From NCBI GenBank assembly GCA_021779875.1, contig JAJXZV010000126.1, forward strand, positions 1 through 6,069: a stretch of 6,069 bases of DNA. The letters run 5' to 3'. Below, one piece after another: positions 1 to 5,959 of this stretch (positions are counted from its first letter, which is position 1; each line of letters begins with the position of its first letter). The stretch is from Pseudomonadota bacterium. GTDB lineage: Bacteria; Pseudomonadota; Gammaproteobacteria; Steroidobacterales; Steroidobacteraceae. A program made the position numbers and the translations under genes. The notes beneath the pieces were generated by a model that searched no databases, had not been told where the DNA came from, and saw nothing but the letters and a program-made list of their open reading frames with translations.

Positions 1-1
1 C

Positions 2-337
2 GAGGCCGCGCGGGCGCTGACCGCGGCCATGCCCCTGCTCGCGCTGGCGCGCCAGGTGTACCTGGTGGGCATCGCCGAGGCCGATGCCTCGCTCATCCAG
101 TCGCTCGAGCACCTGGCCTGGCAGCTCGCCTGGCACGGCATCGCGGCGCAGACCCGGATCATCGGCGGGCCCGCGCATCGCGCCGCCGAGGAATTGCCGA
201 AGGCGGCGGCGGAGCTGAAGGCGGGACTGCTGGTGGTGGGCGGCTTCGGGCGCGGGCCGATCAGCGAGTTCGTGTTCGGCGGCGTCACCCGCTCGCTGAT
301 CGATCGGGCCGATCTGCCCGTCTTCATCCTGCATTGA
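2..337 (+). CDS. Universal stress protein (UspA family), C-terminal part, 5' end outside window
   Basis: The frame is open from base 2, so this is the last 111 codons of a longer gene; the ATG at 29 is probably internal, because the residues before it (EAARALTAAMPLL) resemble the start of the second Usp domain in tandem-Usp proteins. Such proteins are usually near 280 residues, so more than half is probably missing. What is seen: an alternating beta/alpha pattern ending in VVGGFGRGPISEFVFGGVTR and then a final strand, LPVFILH. This matches the Usp nucleotide-binding loop G-x2-G-x9-G-(S/T), with Gly at the Ser position and a Thr two residues later, a common variant. Usp proteins are cytoplasmic ATP-binding or dimerising stress proteins; the specific role here is unknown. 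The stop codon overlaps the TTG start of the transporter gene, so the two are probably translationally coupled and may work together. Confidence 0.88.
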   Translation, partial: EAARALTAAMPLLALARQVYLVGIAEADASLIQSLEHLAWQLAWHGIAAQTRIIGGPAHRAAEELPKAAAELKAGLLVVGGFGRGPISEFVFGGVTRSLIDRADLPVFILH

Positions 338-1638
338 CGAAGCGGCGCGCTCGCTCGATCGGCGCCCGCCTCGAGCGGCTGCGTGCCAGGCTGCGTTCCC
401 ACCCGCTCGCGCACCTGGGTCCGGGGCTGATCACCGGCGTCGCCGACGACGACCCTAGCGGCATCGCCACCTACTCCCAGGCCGGCGCGCAGTTCGGCCT
501 GGACATGCTGTGGACCATGCCGGTGAGCTACCCGTTGATGGCCGCCGTGCAGTCGATGTGCGCGCGCATCGGGCGCGTCACGGGCAAGGGCCTGGCGGCC
601 AACATCAAGGAGACCTTCCACCCGGCGGTGCTCGCCGGCGTGCTCACGCTGCTGCTCACGGCCAACGTGCTCAACATCGCCGCCGACGTCGCCGCCATGG
701 GCGAGGTGGCGGCCCTGGTCGTCGGCGGCGACCGGCACCTGCTCACCGCCGCGTTCGTGCTGGTGACGCTGCTGCTGCAGATCCTGGTGCCCTATCACCG
801 CTACGTCCGGTATCTGAAATGGCTGACCGTCTCCCTGCTCGCGTACGCCGCGGTGCTGTTCGCCGTGCACGTGCCGTGGCGGCAGGCCGCGCTGCGCACG
901 CTGTGGCCACATGGCGCGTGGGACGGGAACGCGGCGACCGTGGTGGTCGGCGTGTTCGGCACCACCATCAGCCCGTACCTGTTCTTCTGGCAGGCCTCGG
1001 AGGAGATCGAGGACCTGCGCCGCACCGGCGCGGCGCCGCTCAACGAGGCGACCGCGGCCGTGGCGCACCGAGAGCTGCGCCGGATGCGCTGGGACAACTG
1101 GGGCGGCATGCTGTACTCGAACGCCGCCGCGTACTGCATCATCCTCGCCACAGCCGTCACCCTGTATCCGGCCGGGCTGCACGACATCGAGACCGCGGCG
1201 CAGGCGGCCGGGGCGCTGCGGCCGATCGCCGGCGAATTCGCCTACCTGGTGTTCGCGCTCGGCATCCTCGGGGTCGGCCTGATCGGCGTGCCGGTGCTGG
1301 CCGGCTCCGGCGGCTATGCGCTCGCGGAGGCCTTCGACTGGCCCTTCGGCCTCGAGCGCGAAGCCGGCCAGGCACGCGGCTTCTACGCCGTCATCGCGGT
1401 GAGCGTGCTGCTCGCCCTCGGCATTCAATACTCGCCCATCACGCCGATGAAGGCGCTGTTCTGGAGCGCGGTCATCAACGGCATCGTGGCCGTGCCCCTG
1501 CTGGCCGTCATCGTGCTGCTGGCCTCCAAGCCCGCCGTCATGGGCGCCTGGCCGGCCGGCCGGACGACCCGCTGGCTCGGCTGGCTCACCGTGGCGGTCA
1601 TGGCCGCGGCTGCGGTGCGGATGTTCCTGGCGATCTGA
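334..1638 (+). CDS. NRAMP (SLC11)-superfamily metal-ion transporter, variant metal-site motifs
   Basis: Predicted inner-membrane protein of 434 residues with about 11 hydrophobic helices, the usual NRAMP layout. The first helix (about 27-48) reads GPGLITGVADDDPSGIATYS. It aligns with the NRAMP helix-1 signature but has DPSG (residues 40-43) where classical Mn/Fe transporters have DPGN. Helix 6 has TTISPYLFFWQ, with SPY (213-215) where MPH is expected. The acidic metal ligand (Asp40) is kept; the Asn and Met ligands are replaced by Gly and Ser, and the helix-6 His by Tyr. This points to a divergent clade whose preferred ion may not be manganese or iron; magnesium-transporting NRAMP relatives (NRMT) also have altered sites, but substrate cannot be assigned here. 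The start is TTG at 334, overlapping the upstream Usp stop (TTGA). No ATG precedes helix 1 and no Shine-Dalgarno is visible, which suits translational coupling. The basic N-terminus (KRRAR) fits a cytoplasmic tail. Confidence 0.9.
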   Translation: MTKRRARSIGARLERLRARLRSHPLAHLGPGLITGVADDDPSGIATYSQAGAQFGLDMLWTMPVSYPLMAAVQSMCARIGRVTGKGLAANIKETFHPAVLAGVLTLLLTANVLNIAADVAAMGEVAALVVGGDRHLLTAAFVLVTLLLQILVPYHRYVRYLKWLTVSLLAYAAVLFAVHVPWRQAALRTLWPHGAWDGNAATVVVGVFGTTISPYLFFWQASEEIEDLRRTGAAPLNEATAAVAHRELRRMRWDNWGGMLYSNAAAYCIILATAVTLYPAGLHDIETAAQAAGALRPIAGEFAYLVFALGILGVGLIGVPVLAGSGGYALAEAFDWPFGLEREAGQARGFYAVIAVSVLLALGIQYSPITPMKALFWSAVINGIVAVPLLAVIVLLASKPAVMGAWPAGRTTRWLGWLTVAVMAAAAVRMFLAI

Positions 1639-1671
1639 GCCCGCGGGGCGTCCGCGCCGCCCGATTGGGAC

Positions 1672-1694
1672 TACAATCGGCGCAACGACGGGAG
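1672..1694 (+). promoter_or_regulatory. Possible -10 box and ribosome binding site for the exported-protein gene
   Basis: TACAAT at 1672-1677 differs from the sigma70 -10 consensus at one base and stands out in a GC-rich gap between two genes. No convincing -35 box lies 16-18 bases upstream, so the promoter call is weak. GGGAG at 1690-1694 is a clear Shine-Dalgarno, seven bases before the ATG at 1702, and supports that start. The gap (1639-1701) means the downstream gene may have its own transcription start as well as read-through from the transporter gene. Confidence 0.4.
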
Positions 1695-1701
1695 ACGAGC
1701 C

Positions 1702-2826
1702 ATGCACACCGCCAATCGCCAGCCAGTCATCGATCGCCGGACCCGCGCGGCCGTGGCCACGCTCTGCGCGGCCGCCCTGCTCACCCTGCCGCTCGCGGCA
1801 TCGTCCGCCAGCCCGGGCGTCACCCCAGCCGCCGCCCCGGCCGGCAGCCCGGCCGCCGCGGCCTCGGGCGAGTTCGGCGGCCAGTGCGCCGAGGGCCTTG
1901 CCGAGGGGCGCCACGTGATGACCGACTGTTCGATCACCTGGGACGGGCCGGACGGCAAGCGGTACTGCTTCAAGACGGCGGCGGCCAAGGAGGCCTTCCT
2001 CAAGAGTCCCGCCGACAATCTCGAGCGCGCCAGAAGCTTCATCGCCGCGGATAATGTGATGTCGACCGAACAGTCCATGCAGAACTTCGAGGGCACCGAC
2101 GCCGAGGTCGTGGTCAAGAATCACATCGACGGCGTGCTCGCCGCCAACGGCGGCGTCTATCCGCTCGAGGACGCGCTCACCGGCGAGCACCTGAAGCTCG
2201 CCTTCGACGGCATCGACTTCACCCGCACCATCGACGGCTACGGCTTCTTTCCGGACGTGAAATTCCACGATCAGGGGGCCCCCGACAAGCGCTACCTGGT
2301 CGACTTCTGGGTGGTGCCCGAGGGCGGCGCGCTGCAGATCCGCGAGACGCGGATCTACAAGGCCCCGATGCAGGTGGACGGGAAATGGCAGGCGGTGACC
2401 CGCCAACCCATCCCCTGGTGGTGGATCCCGGCCTCGGAGCACCCCGGCCACGTCGCCCAGAAGCGCAGCTGGGAGGTGATGTCCGCGGTGGAGGAGAACG
2501 CGCTGAAGGAGGGCCTGCGCAACAACGGGGTGTTCACGCTGCGCGACTCGGTGACGGGCAAGGACCTGAAGCTCAGGTTCGTCGACACCCACCAGCCGGT
2601 GCGCCAGCTCGACGGCGACGGACACTATTTCGCCTGCACGGACTTTCGCGTGGTCGGCACCAAGGATCAGATCTACGACATCGACTTCTGGATCGATGAC
2701 AAGAACGGCAGGATGACCGTCGACCAGACCAAGGTGCACAAGGTCCCGGAATTCAAGGACGGGCGATGGATCCAGGTGCCGCGCTATGAGTGGAAGGATC
2801 TCGGCAGCTCGCACCTCGTGCCCTGA
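1702..2826 (+). CDS. Exported protein with YHS-like segment and two copies of an unnamed domain
   Basis: A 374-residue protein that I do not recognise as a named family. Residues 1-36 look like a Sec signal peptide: Arg-rich n-region (R12, R13, R15), hydrophobic core 16-33, likely cleavage near SSA-SP. An Ala/Pro/Gly linker follows to about 57. Residues 61-115 resemble a YHS domain, with C62, C76 and a KRYCF...KEAFLKSPADNL core. C89 matches the first Cys of the usual FCS..C motif, but the second is absent. Then come two related copies of a domain of about 90 residues: copy 1 about 149-240, copy 2 about 274-364. Both contain N-G/N-G-V, TG-x2-LKL-x-F, DG-x-G, DFW and DG-K/R-W in the same order. 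The mature protein should be periplasmic. YHS domains occur in copper- and other metal-handling proteins, so a metal role near an NRAMP gene is possible but unproven. The start has a good Shine-Dalgarno at 1690-1694. Confidence 0.85.
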   Translation: MHTANRQPVIDRRTRAAVATLCAAALLTLPLAASSASPGVTPAAAPAGSPAAAASGEFGGQCAEGLAEGRHVMTDCSITWDGPDGKRYCFKTAAAKEAFLKSPADNLERARSFIAADNVMSTEQSMQNFEGTDAEVVVKNHIDGVLAANGGVYPLEDALTGEHLKLAFDGIDFTRTIDGYGFFPDVKFHDQGAPDKRYLVDFWVVPEGGALQIRETRIYKAPMQVDGKWQAVTRQPIPWWWIPASEHPGHVAQKRSWEVMSAVEENALKEGLRNNGVFTLRDSVTGKDLKLRFVDTHQPVRQLDGDGHYFACTDFRVVGTKDQIYDIDFWIDDKNGRMTVDQTKVHKVPEFKDGRWIQVPRYEWKDLGSSHLVP

Positions 2827-2860
2827 GCCCGGCATGCCTGCCCGCGAGTGACCGCAGAGC

Positions 2861-3268
2861 ATGCTCGCGGCGCATTTTTCCGCGATCCGGGCGGCGCACG
2901 TCGCCTGCGTCGCCCTGTCAGGCGGTTTGTTCTCCATCCGGGCGCTGCTGCGGATCGGCGGTGGCGGGCATGCGGCCGATCACTGGATGCTGCGACTCGC
3001 CTCCTACGTGATCGATACGACGCTGCTGGGCGCCGCCGTGTTGTTGACGCTGATCCTGCGTCAATACCCGTTCGTGGATGCGTGGCTGACGGTCAAGGTG
3101 CTGCTGCTGCCGGTGTATATCGCGTTCGGCAGCTTCGCGCTGAAGCGCGCCCGGTCGCGCCGCGGGCAAATCGCGGCGACATTTGGCGCGTGGCTGACAT
3201 TCGCCTCGATCATCGGCATCGCCGTGACCCAGAATCCCGGCGGCTGGCTCTCGTTAATGGCGCGCTAG
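2861..3268 (+). CDS. SirB2-family small integral membrane protein
   Basis: A 135-residue protein with four predicted transmembrane helices, at about 8-28, 47-68, 76-95 and 104-123. It matches the SirB2 family pattern: an N-terminal HFSAIRAAHVACVALSG helix, then SYVIDTTLL, RQYPFVDAWLTVKVLLL, a short basic loop LKRARSRRG, and a last helix ending in QNPGGW. Length is normal for the family. The name comes from an old Salmonella report of a locus affecting sirA and invasion gene expression; the biochemical function of the family is unknown and no regulatory role should be assumed. ATG at 2861 is the first start after an in-frame stop at 2849-2851, which fixes the start although the ribosome binding site is poor. 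It lies 34 bases after the exported-protein gene and could be read through from it. Its end is 10 bases from the end of convergent nnrS. Confidence 0.88.
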   Translation: MLAAHFSAIRAAHVACVALSGGLFSIRALLRIGGGGHAADHWMLRLASYVIDTTLLGAAVLLTLILRQYPFVDAWLTVKVLLLPVYIAFGSFALKRARSRRGQIAATFGAWLTFASIIGIAVTQNPGGWLSLMAR

Positions 3269-3278
3269 CGGCGGCCGC

Positions 3279-4481
3279 TCAGGCAGCCGGCCCGGCGTCG
3301 ACCCGCGCCGACCAGAGTATCGGCGCATATACCCAGACCAGCAGCGTGAACGCCGTGGTCCACAGGAACGCCGCGATCAAGATCACGGTCGGATACGCGA
3401 CCGGCAGCACGCCGAGGCCGAATACCCTCGTCAATCCGGCGAGCATTAGCAGGAAATAGGCCACGATGGTCCGTCCATCCAGGTCCAGGGTTCTCCCCGT
3501 GTGACCCAGCGCCGCGCGGCTCATGACGCCGACGACCAAGGTCGCGAGTGCGCCCACCGTGAGCGCGTGCAGCCAGAACGCCGCCGCGGCATAACCGCCG
3601 AGCAGCGCGGCGCATTTCAACGCGAGCCCCACCCCGATCCAGGCGTACCCCAGGTGCAGAATCCAGACGATCGGCTTGCCGAGCACGTGCAACGTGCGCC
3701 ACTGCGCCAGCCGCAGGAACTGCGCGGCCGCGGCCAGGCCGGCGACGACGCCGGCGACGCGGGCGTCGATCGCCGGCAGATCGACGATCAGGACGGCGAC
3801 CATCGAGGCGATCGCGACGCCGTCGATGCCGCGCAGCGTGCGCAGGGACACGCCGCTGCCGCGCAGCGCGCCGGCGGTAAACGCCGGCACGATCCGCCCG
3901 CCGATGAGGGTCGCCAGGACCAGGATGATGTCGATCGCCGCGCGGATCGCGCGCATCGCCGTCACCGCATCATGGTGCGCGAGCGACCAATGAAACACCG
4001 CGTCGCACACCGCCAACAGCAAGACCACGGCGGGCAGAGGCGCGTTGCGGTTGCCGGAACGCAGCAGTGGCGGCGCGATCAACGCCGCAAGCAACACGAA
4101 ATACGATACGTCGACCGCGGCCACCGCGGCGGGGGGCCACCAGCCGGCGGTCGCGATCGCCGCGCGGGCGGCGAGCCATAGCGACGCCAGGATCGCGAGC
4201 GGGAAGCCGGCGATTCCCGGCCGTCCGGTCCAGTTCGGAACCGCGGTCAGCAGGAAGCCGGCGACGGCCGCGCCGAGGAAGCCGAACACCATCTCGTGGC
4301 CGTGCCACAAGGTCGGGGGCCACGGGTTCGCGAGCGAAGCGCCATAGACGAACACCGCGGCCCAGACCGGAACGAGCAGCACGGCCGCCACCATCGCGGC
4401 CAGGAACATCGGGCGGAAACCGGCGGCGAACAGCCGGCAGTTCACGGGCGCGCGGGCGCCGCGGCGCAGAGCGCGCGCCAT
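3279..4481 (-). CDS. nnrS: NnrS family haem/copper membrane protein (nitric oxide tolerance)
   Basis: A 400-residue polytopic membrane protein, about 12 helices, full length for NnrS. Family hallmarks seen: LFAAGFRPMFLAA at 17-29, LWHGHEMVFGF at 58-68 (His60, His62, Glu63, Met64), GFLLTAVPNWTGRP at 75-88, GGRIVPAFTAGAL at 194-206, and HALTVGALATLVVGVMSRAALGHTGR at 305-330. The conserved His and Met residues are plausible haem or copper ligands. NnrS was described as a haem- and copper-containing protein regulated with denitrification genes in Rhodobacter, and it protects cells against nitric oxide in Vibrio cholerae; its exact chemistry is unsettled. Start is uncertain: ATG at 4481 overlaps folB by 40 bases, whereas GTG at 4445 (388 residues) forms a 4-base GTGA overlap with the folB stop. 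Neither has a clear Shine-Dalgarno. It is the last gene of the tsaD-folB-nnrS run. No nitric oxide reductase or NO-responsive regulator gene is visible in the window. Confidence 0.93.
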   Translation of the reverse strand: MARALRRGARAPVNCRLFAAGFRPMFLAAMVAAVLLVPVWAAVFVYGASLANPWPPTLWHGHEMVFGFLGAAVAGFLLTAVPNWTGRPGIAGFPLAILASLWLAARAAIATAGWWPPAAVAAVDVSYFVLLAALIAPPLLRSGNRNAPLPAVVLLLAVCDAVFHWSLAHHDAVTAMRAIRAAIDIILVLATLIGGRIVPAFTAGALRGSGVSLRTLRGIDGVAIASMVAVLIVDLPAIDARVAGVVAGLAAAAQFLRLAQWRTLHVLGKPIVWILHLGYAWIGVGLALKCAALLGGYAAAAFWLHALTVGALATLVVGVMSRAALGHTGRTLDLDGRTIVAYFLLMLAGLTRVFGLGVLPVAYPTVILIAAFLWTTAFTLLVWVYAPILWSARVDAGPAA

Positions 4482-4843
4482 TCATCGAGGTCGGCGCGGG
4501 CGCGTTCGACGACGATGCCGACGTCGCGCGACCTGCGGATCGCGCCCGGTTTGGACAGCGCCACCCGCACCCAGCCGATGCCGAACTCCTCGAGCAGCAA
4601 CATCGCGATCCGTTCCGTCAGCGTTTCGATCAGGTGGAATTCGGACCCTTCGATGTACGCGAGCACGCGCTTGGCGACGCCTTTGTAATTCAGGGTGTCG
4701 GCGATCGAGTCGCTGAGGGCGGCCTTGCGCACATCGGCGCTGAATTCCAGGTCGACGACGATGGTCTGCCGGACCTGCCGTTCCCAGTCGAAGATGCCGA
4801 TGATCGCCTCGGTCTTGAGCGCATGAATGAAAATCTTGTCCAT
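4442..4843 (-). CDS. folB: Dihydroneopterin aldolase
   Basis: A 133-residue cytoplasmic enzyme of folate synthesis that converts 7,8-dihydroneopterin to 6-hydroxymethyl-7,8-dihydropterin and glycolaldehyde; many homologues also epimerise the substrate to dihydromonapterin. The start MDKIFIHALKTEAIIGIFDW is typical. Residues matching the Staphylococcus aureus active-site set are present: Glu21 (Glu22), Tyr53 (Tyr54) in TLNYKGV, Glu73 (Glu74) in HLIETLTERIA, and Lys98 (Lys100) in SKPGAIRRSRDVGI. The core is normal length; about 20 extra C-terminal residues (ARADLDEWRALCAAAPARP) form a variable tail overlapping nnrS. ATG at 4843 is chosen because the family begins there and GAGGG (minus strand of 4849-4853) is a good Shine-Dalgarno; the frame stays open upstream to 4981, but that stretch overlaps tsaD. 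The gap to the tsaD stop is 8 bases, so co-transcription with tsaD is very likely. Confidence 0.95.
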   Translation of the reverse strand: MDKIFIHALKTEAIIGIFDWERQVRQTIVVDLEFSADVRKAALSDSIADTLNYKGVAKRVLAYIEGSEFHLIETLTERIAMLLLEEFGIGWVRVALSKPGAIRRSRDVGIVVERARADLDEWRALCAAAPARP

Positions 4844-4848
4844 CGGAA

Positions 4849-4853
4849 CCCTC
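4849..4853 (-). promoter_or_regulatory. folB ribosome binding site overlapping the tsaD stop codon
   Basis: On the minus strand GAGGG lies five bases before the folB ATG (4843-4841) and overlaps the tsaD TGA (4854-4852). A ribosome terminating on tsaD would cover this site, which suggests coupled translation. The site also decides the folB start in favour of 4843 over upstream in-frame starts. Confidence 0.6.
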
Positions 4854-5871
4854 AACCCCCCATAGTGCCGTCGTCGCCGAGCGGCCAGTGCGCGCGCGCC
4901 TGCGCGGCCAGACCCGTCGTGTCGCCCGCGCACAGATGCATGCAGCCGGCGAGCGCAATCATCGCACCATTGTCGGTGCAAAACTCGGGCCGCGGGAAAT
5001 GGGCGCGCGCCCCGAGTTCGCGCGCCATCCGATCGAGACGCTCACGCAAGCGCTTGTTGGCACCGACGCCGCCGGCGACGACCATGCGCTCGCGCCCGGT
5101 CGCGATCAGCGCACGCCGGCACTTCTCGGTCAGCGTATCCACCACGGCGTCCTCGAAATCGCGGGCGGCGTCCGCGCGCTCCTGCTCGCCGAGGACGCGG
5201 TCGCGCAAGGCTACCCGCACCGCCGTCTTCAGGCCACTGAAACTGAAGTCGAGCCCCGGGCGGTCGAGCATCGGACGCGGAAACCGGTGTCGGCCGCCCG
5301 ATCCGCGCTCGGCGAGCCCGGCGAGGGCGGCGCCTCCCGGATAAGGCAGCCCGAGGAGCTTCGCGGTCTTGTCGAACGCCTCGCCGGCGGCGTCATCCTG
5401 GGATTGACCCAGCACCCGGTAGCGGCCCAGGCCCCGCACGTCGACCAGCTGCGTATGCCCGCCCGACACCAGCAGCGCCAGGAACGGGAACACCGGCGCG
5501 TCCCGCTCCAACAAGGGCGCGAGCAGATGCCCCTCCAGGTGGTGTACGCCGATTGCCGGCCTGCCCCAGGCGTATGCCAGACTGCGTGCAAATGAGGCCC
5601 CGACGAGCAGCGCGCCGATCAGCCCGGGCCCGGCCGTGTAGGCTATGCCGTCGATGCGGTCGGGTGGCGAGCGCGCCTCGGCCAGTGCGGCGCGTACCAG
5701 CGGCAGCAGGCGCCGGATATGGTCCCGGGAGGCCAATTCAGGCACTACGCCGCCATACGCTTGGTGCATCGCAACCTGACTGTGGAGCTGGTTCGACAAC
5801 AGCCCGAATTCTTCGTCGTAGACGGCGACGCCCGTCTCATCGCAAGAGCTTTCGATCCCGATTACGCGCAT
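4852..5871 (-). CDS. tsaD: tRNA N6-adenosine threonylcarbamoyltransferase TsaD
   Basis: A 339-residue ASKHA-fold enzyme, full length for the family (old names YgjD, Gcp). It transfers the threonylcarbamoyl group from threonylcarbamoyl-AMP to A37 of tRNAs reading ANN codons, forming t6A, working with TsaB and TsaE. The protein starts [19 protein letters not shown], as expected. Metal ligands are intact: His111 and His115 in HHLEGH and Asp300 in CTDNGAM, at the numbers used for E. coli. Other family motifs seen: SGGHTQL (136-142), [13 protein letters not shown] (163-175), [11 protein letters not shown] (208-218) and [10 protein letters not shown] (267-276). ATG at 5871 is preceded on the minus strand by AAAAGG (5884-5879), a suitable ribosome binding site. 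tsaD and rpsU are divergent, an arrangement also found in E. coli. No tsaD promoter is recognised with confidence. Confidence 0.97.
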   Translation of the reverse strand: MRVIGIESSCDETGVAVYDEEFGLLSNQLHSQVAMHQAYGGVVPELASRDHIRRLLPLVRAALAEARSPPDRIDGIAYTAGPGLIGALLVGASFARSLAYAWGRPAIGVHHLEGHLLAPLLERDAPVFPFLALLVSGGHTQLVDVRGLGRYRVLGQSQDDAAGEAFDKTAKLLGLPYPGGAALAGLAERGSGGRHRFPRPMLDRPGLDFSFSGLKTAVRVALRDRVLGEQERADAARDFEDAVVDTLTEKCRRALIATGRERMVVAGGVGANKRLRERLDRMARELGARAHFPRPEFCTDNGAMIALAGCMHLCAGDTTGLAAQARAHWPLGDDGTMGG

Positions 5872-5875
5872 AATT

Positions 5876-5904
5876 TTGCCTTTTCCGGAGGCGCACCTTA
5901 GAAT
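5876..5904 (+). promoter_or_regulatory. Predicted sigma70-type promoter of rpsU
   Basis: TTGCCT at 5876-5881 (-35, three TTG bases plus one more match possible) and TAGAAT at 5899-5904 (-10, five of six bases) are separated by exactly 17 bases. This predicts a transcript start near 5911 and a leader of about 49 bases before rpsU. The -35 box overlaps the tsaD ribosome binding site on the other strand, so the two divergent genes share this short control region. Confidence 0.6.
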
Positions 5905-5913
5905 GCGCGCCCC

Positions 5914-5932
5914 GTCGCCCGATGGCGGCGAC
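5914..5932 (+). promoter_or_regulatory. Small hairpin in the rpsU 5' leader
   Basis: GTCGCC (5914-5919) pairs with GGCGAC (5927-5932) over a seven-base loop; an alternative fold pairs the same left arm with 5924-5929 over a CGAT tetraloop, using one G-U pair. It starts only a few bases after the predicted transcript start. No T-run follows, so it is not a terminator. It could stabilise the mRNA or take part in control of S21 synthesis, but in GC-rich DNA a stem this short may be chance. Confidence 0.3.
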
Positions 5933-5959
5933 CCGATTTAACGATCTATTGAGGTCTGA

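Noticed and set aside
1..333. Transporter frame remains open upstream of its TTG start to the left edge
   Set aside because: This stretch is the off-frame of the Usp gene, its translation has no NRAMP similarity, and the family's first helix begins about 27 residues after the TTG start.
1645..1662. Short GC inverted repeat (GGGCG/CGCCC) after the transporter gene as a possible terminator
   Set aside because: The stem is only five base pairs and is followed by GATTGG, not a T-run.
1702..1770. Cys22 of the exported protein as a lipoprotein modification site
   Set aside because: It lies inside the hydrophobic core of the signal peptide with no lipobox before it; a normal Sec cleavage near residue 36 fits better.
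510..2054. Long + strand open frame (about 514 codons) crossing the transporter gene and the start of the exported-protein gene
   Set aside because: Its translation is dominated by Arg, Gly, Ala and His in low-complexity runs, typical of an off-frame shadow in GC-rich DNA, and both underlying genes have strong family or signal-peptide evidence in other frames.
2848..3459. Alternative + strand frame of 203 codons overlapping the SirB2 gene and the end of nnrS
   Set aside because: No family motif, Arg-rich composition, and it runs across the ends of two convergent genes that have clear family signatures in other frames.
4067..5344. Long + strand open frame (about 425 codons) opposite nnrS, folB and tsaD
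   Set aside because: Arg/Pro/Ser-rich translation without recognisable motifs, wholly antisense to three well-supported genes; explained by the scarcity of stops in GC-rich sequence.
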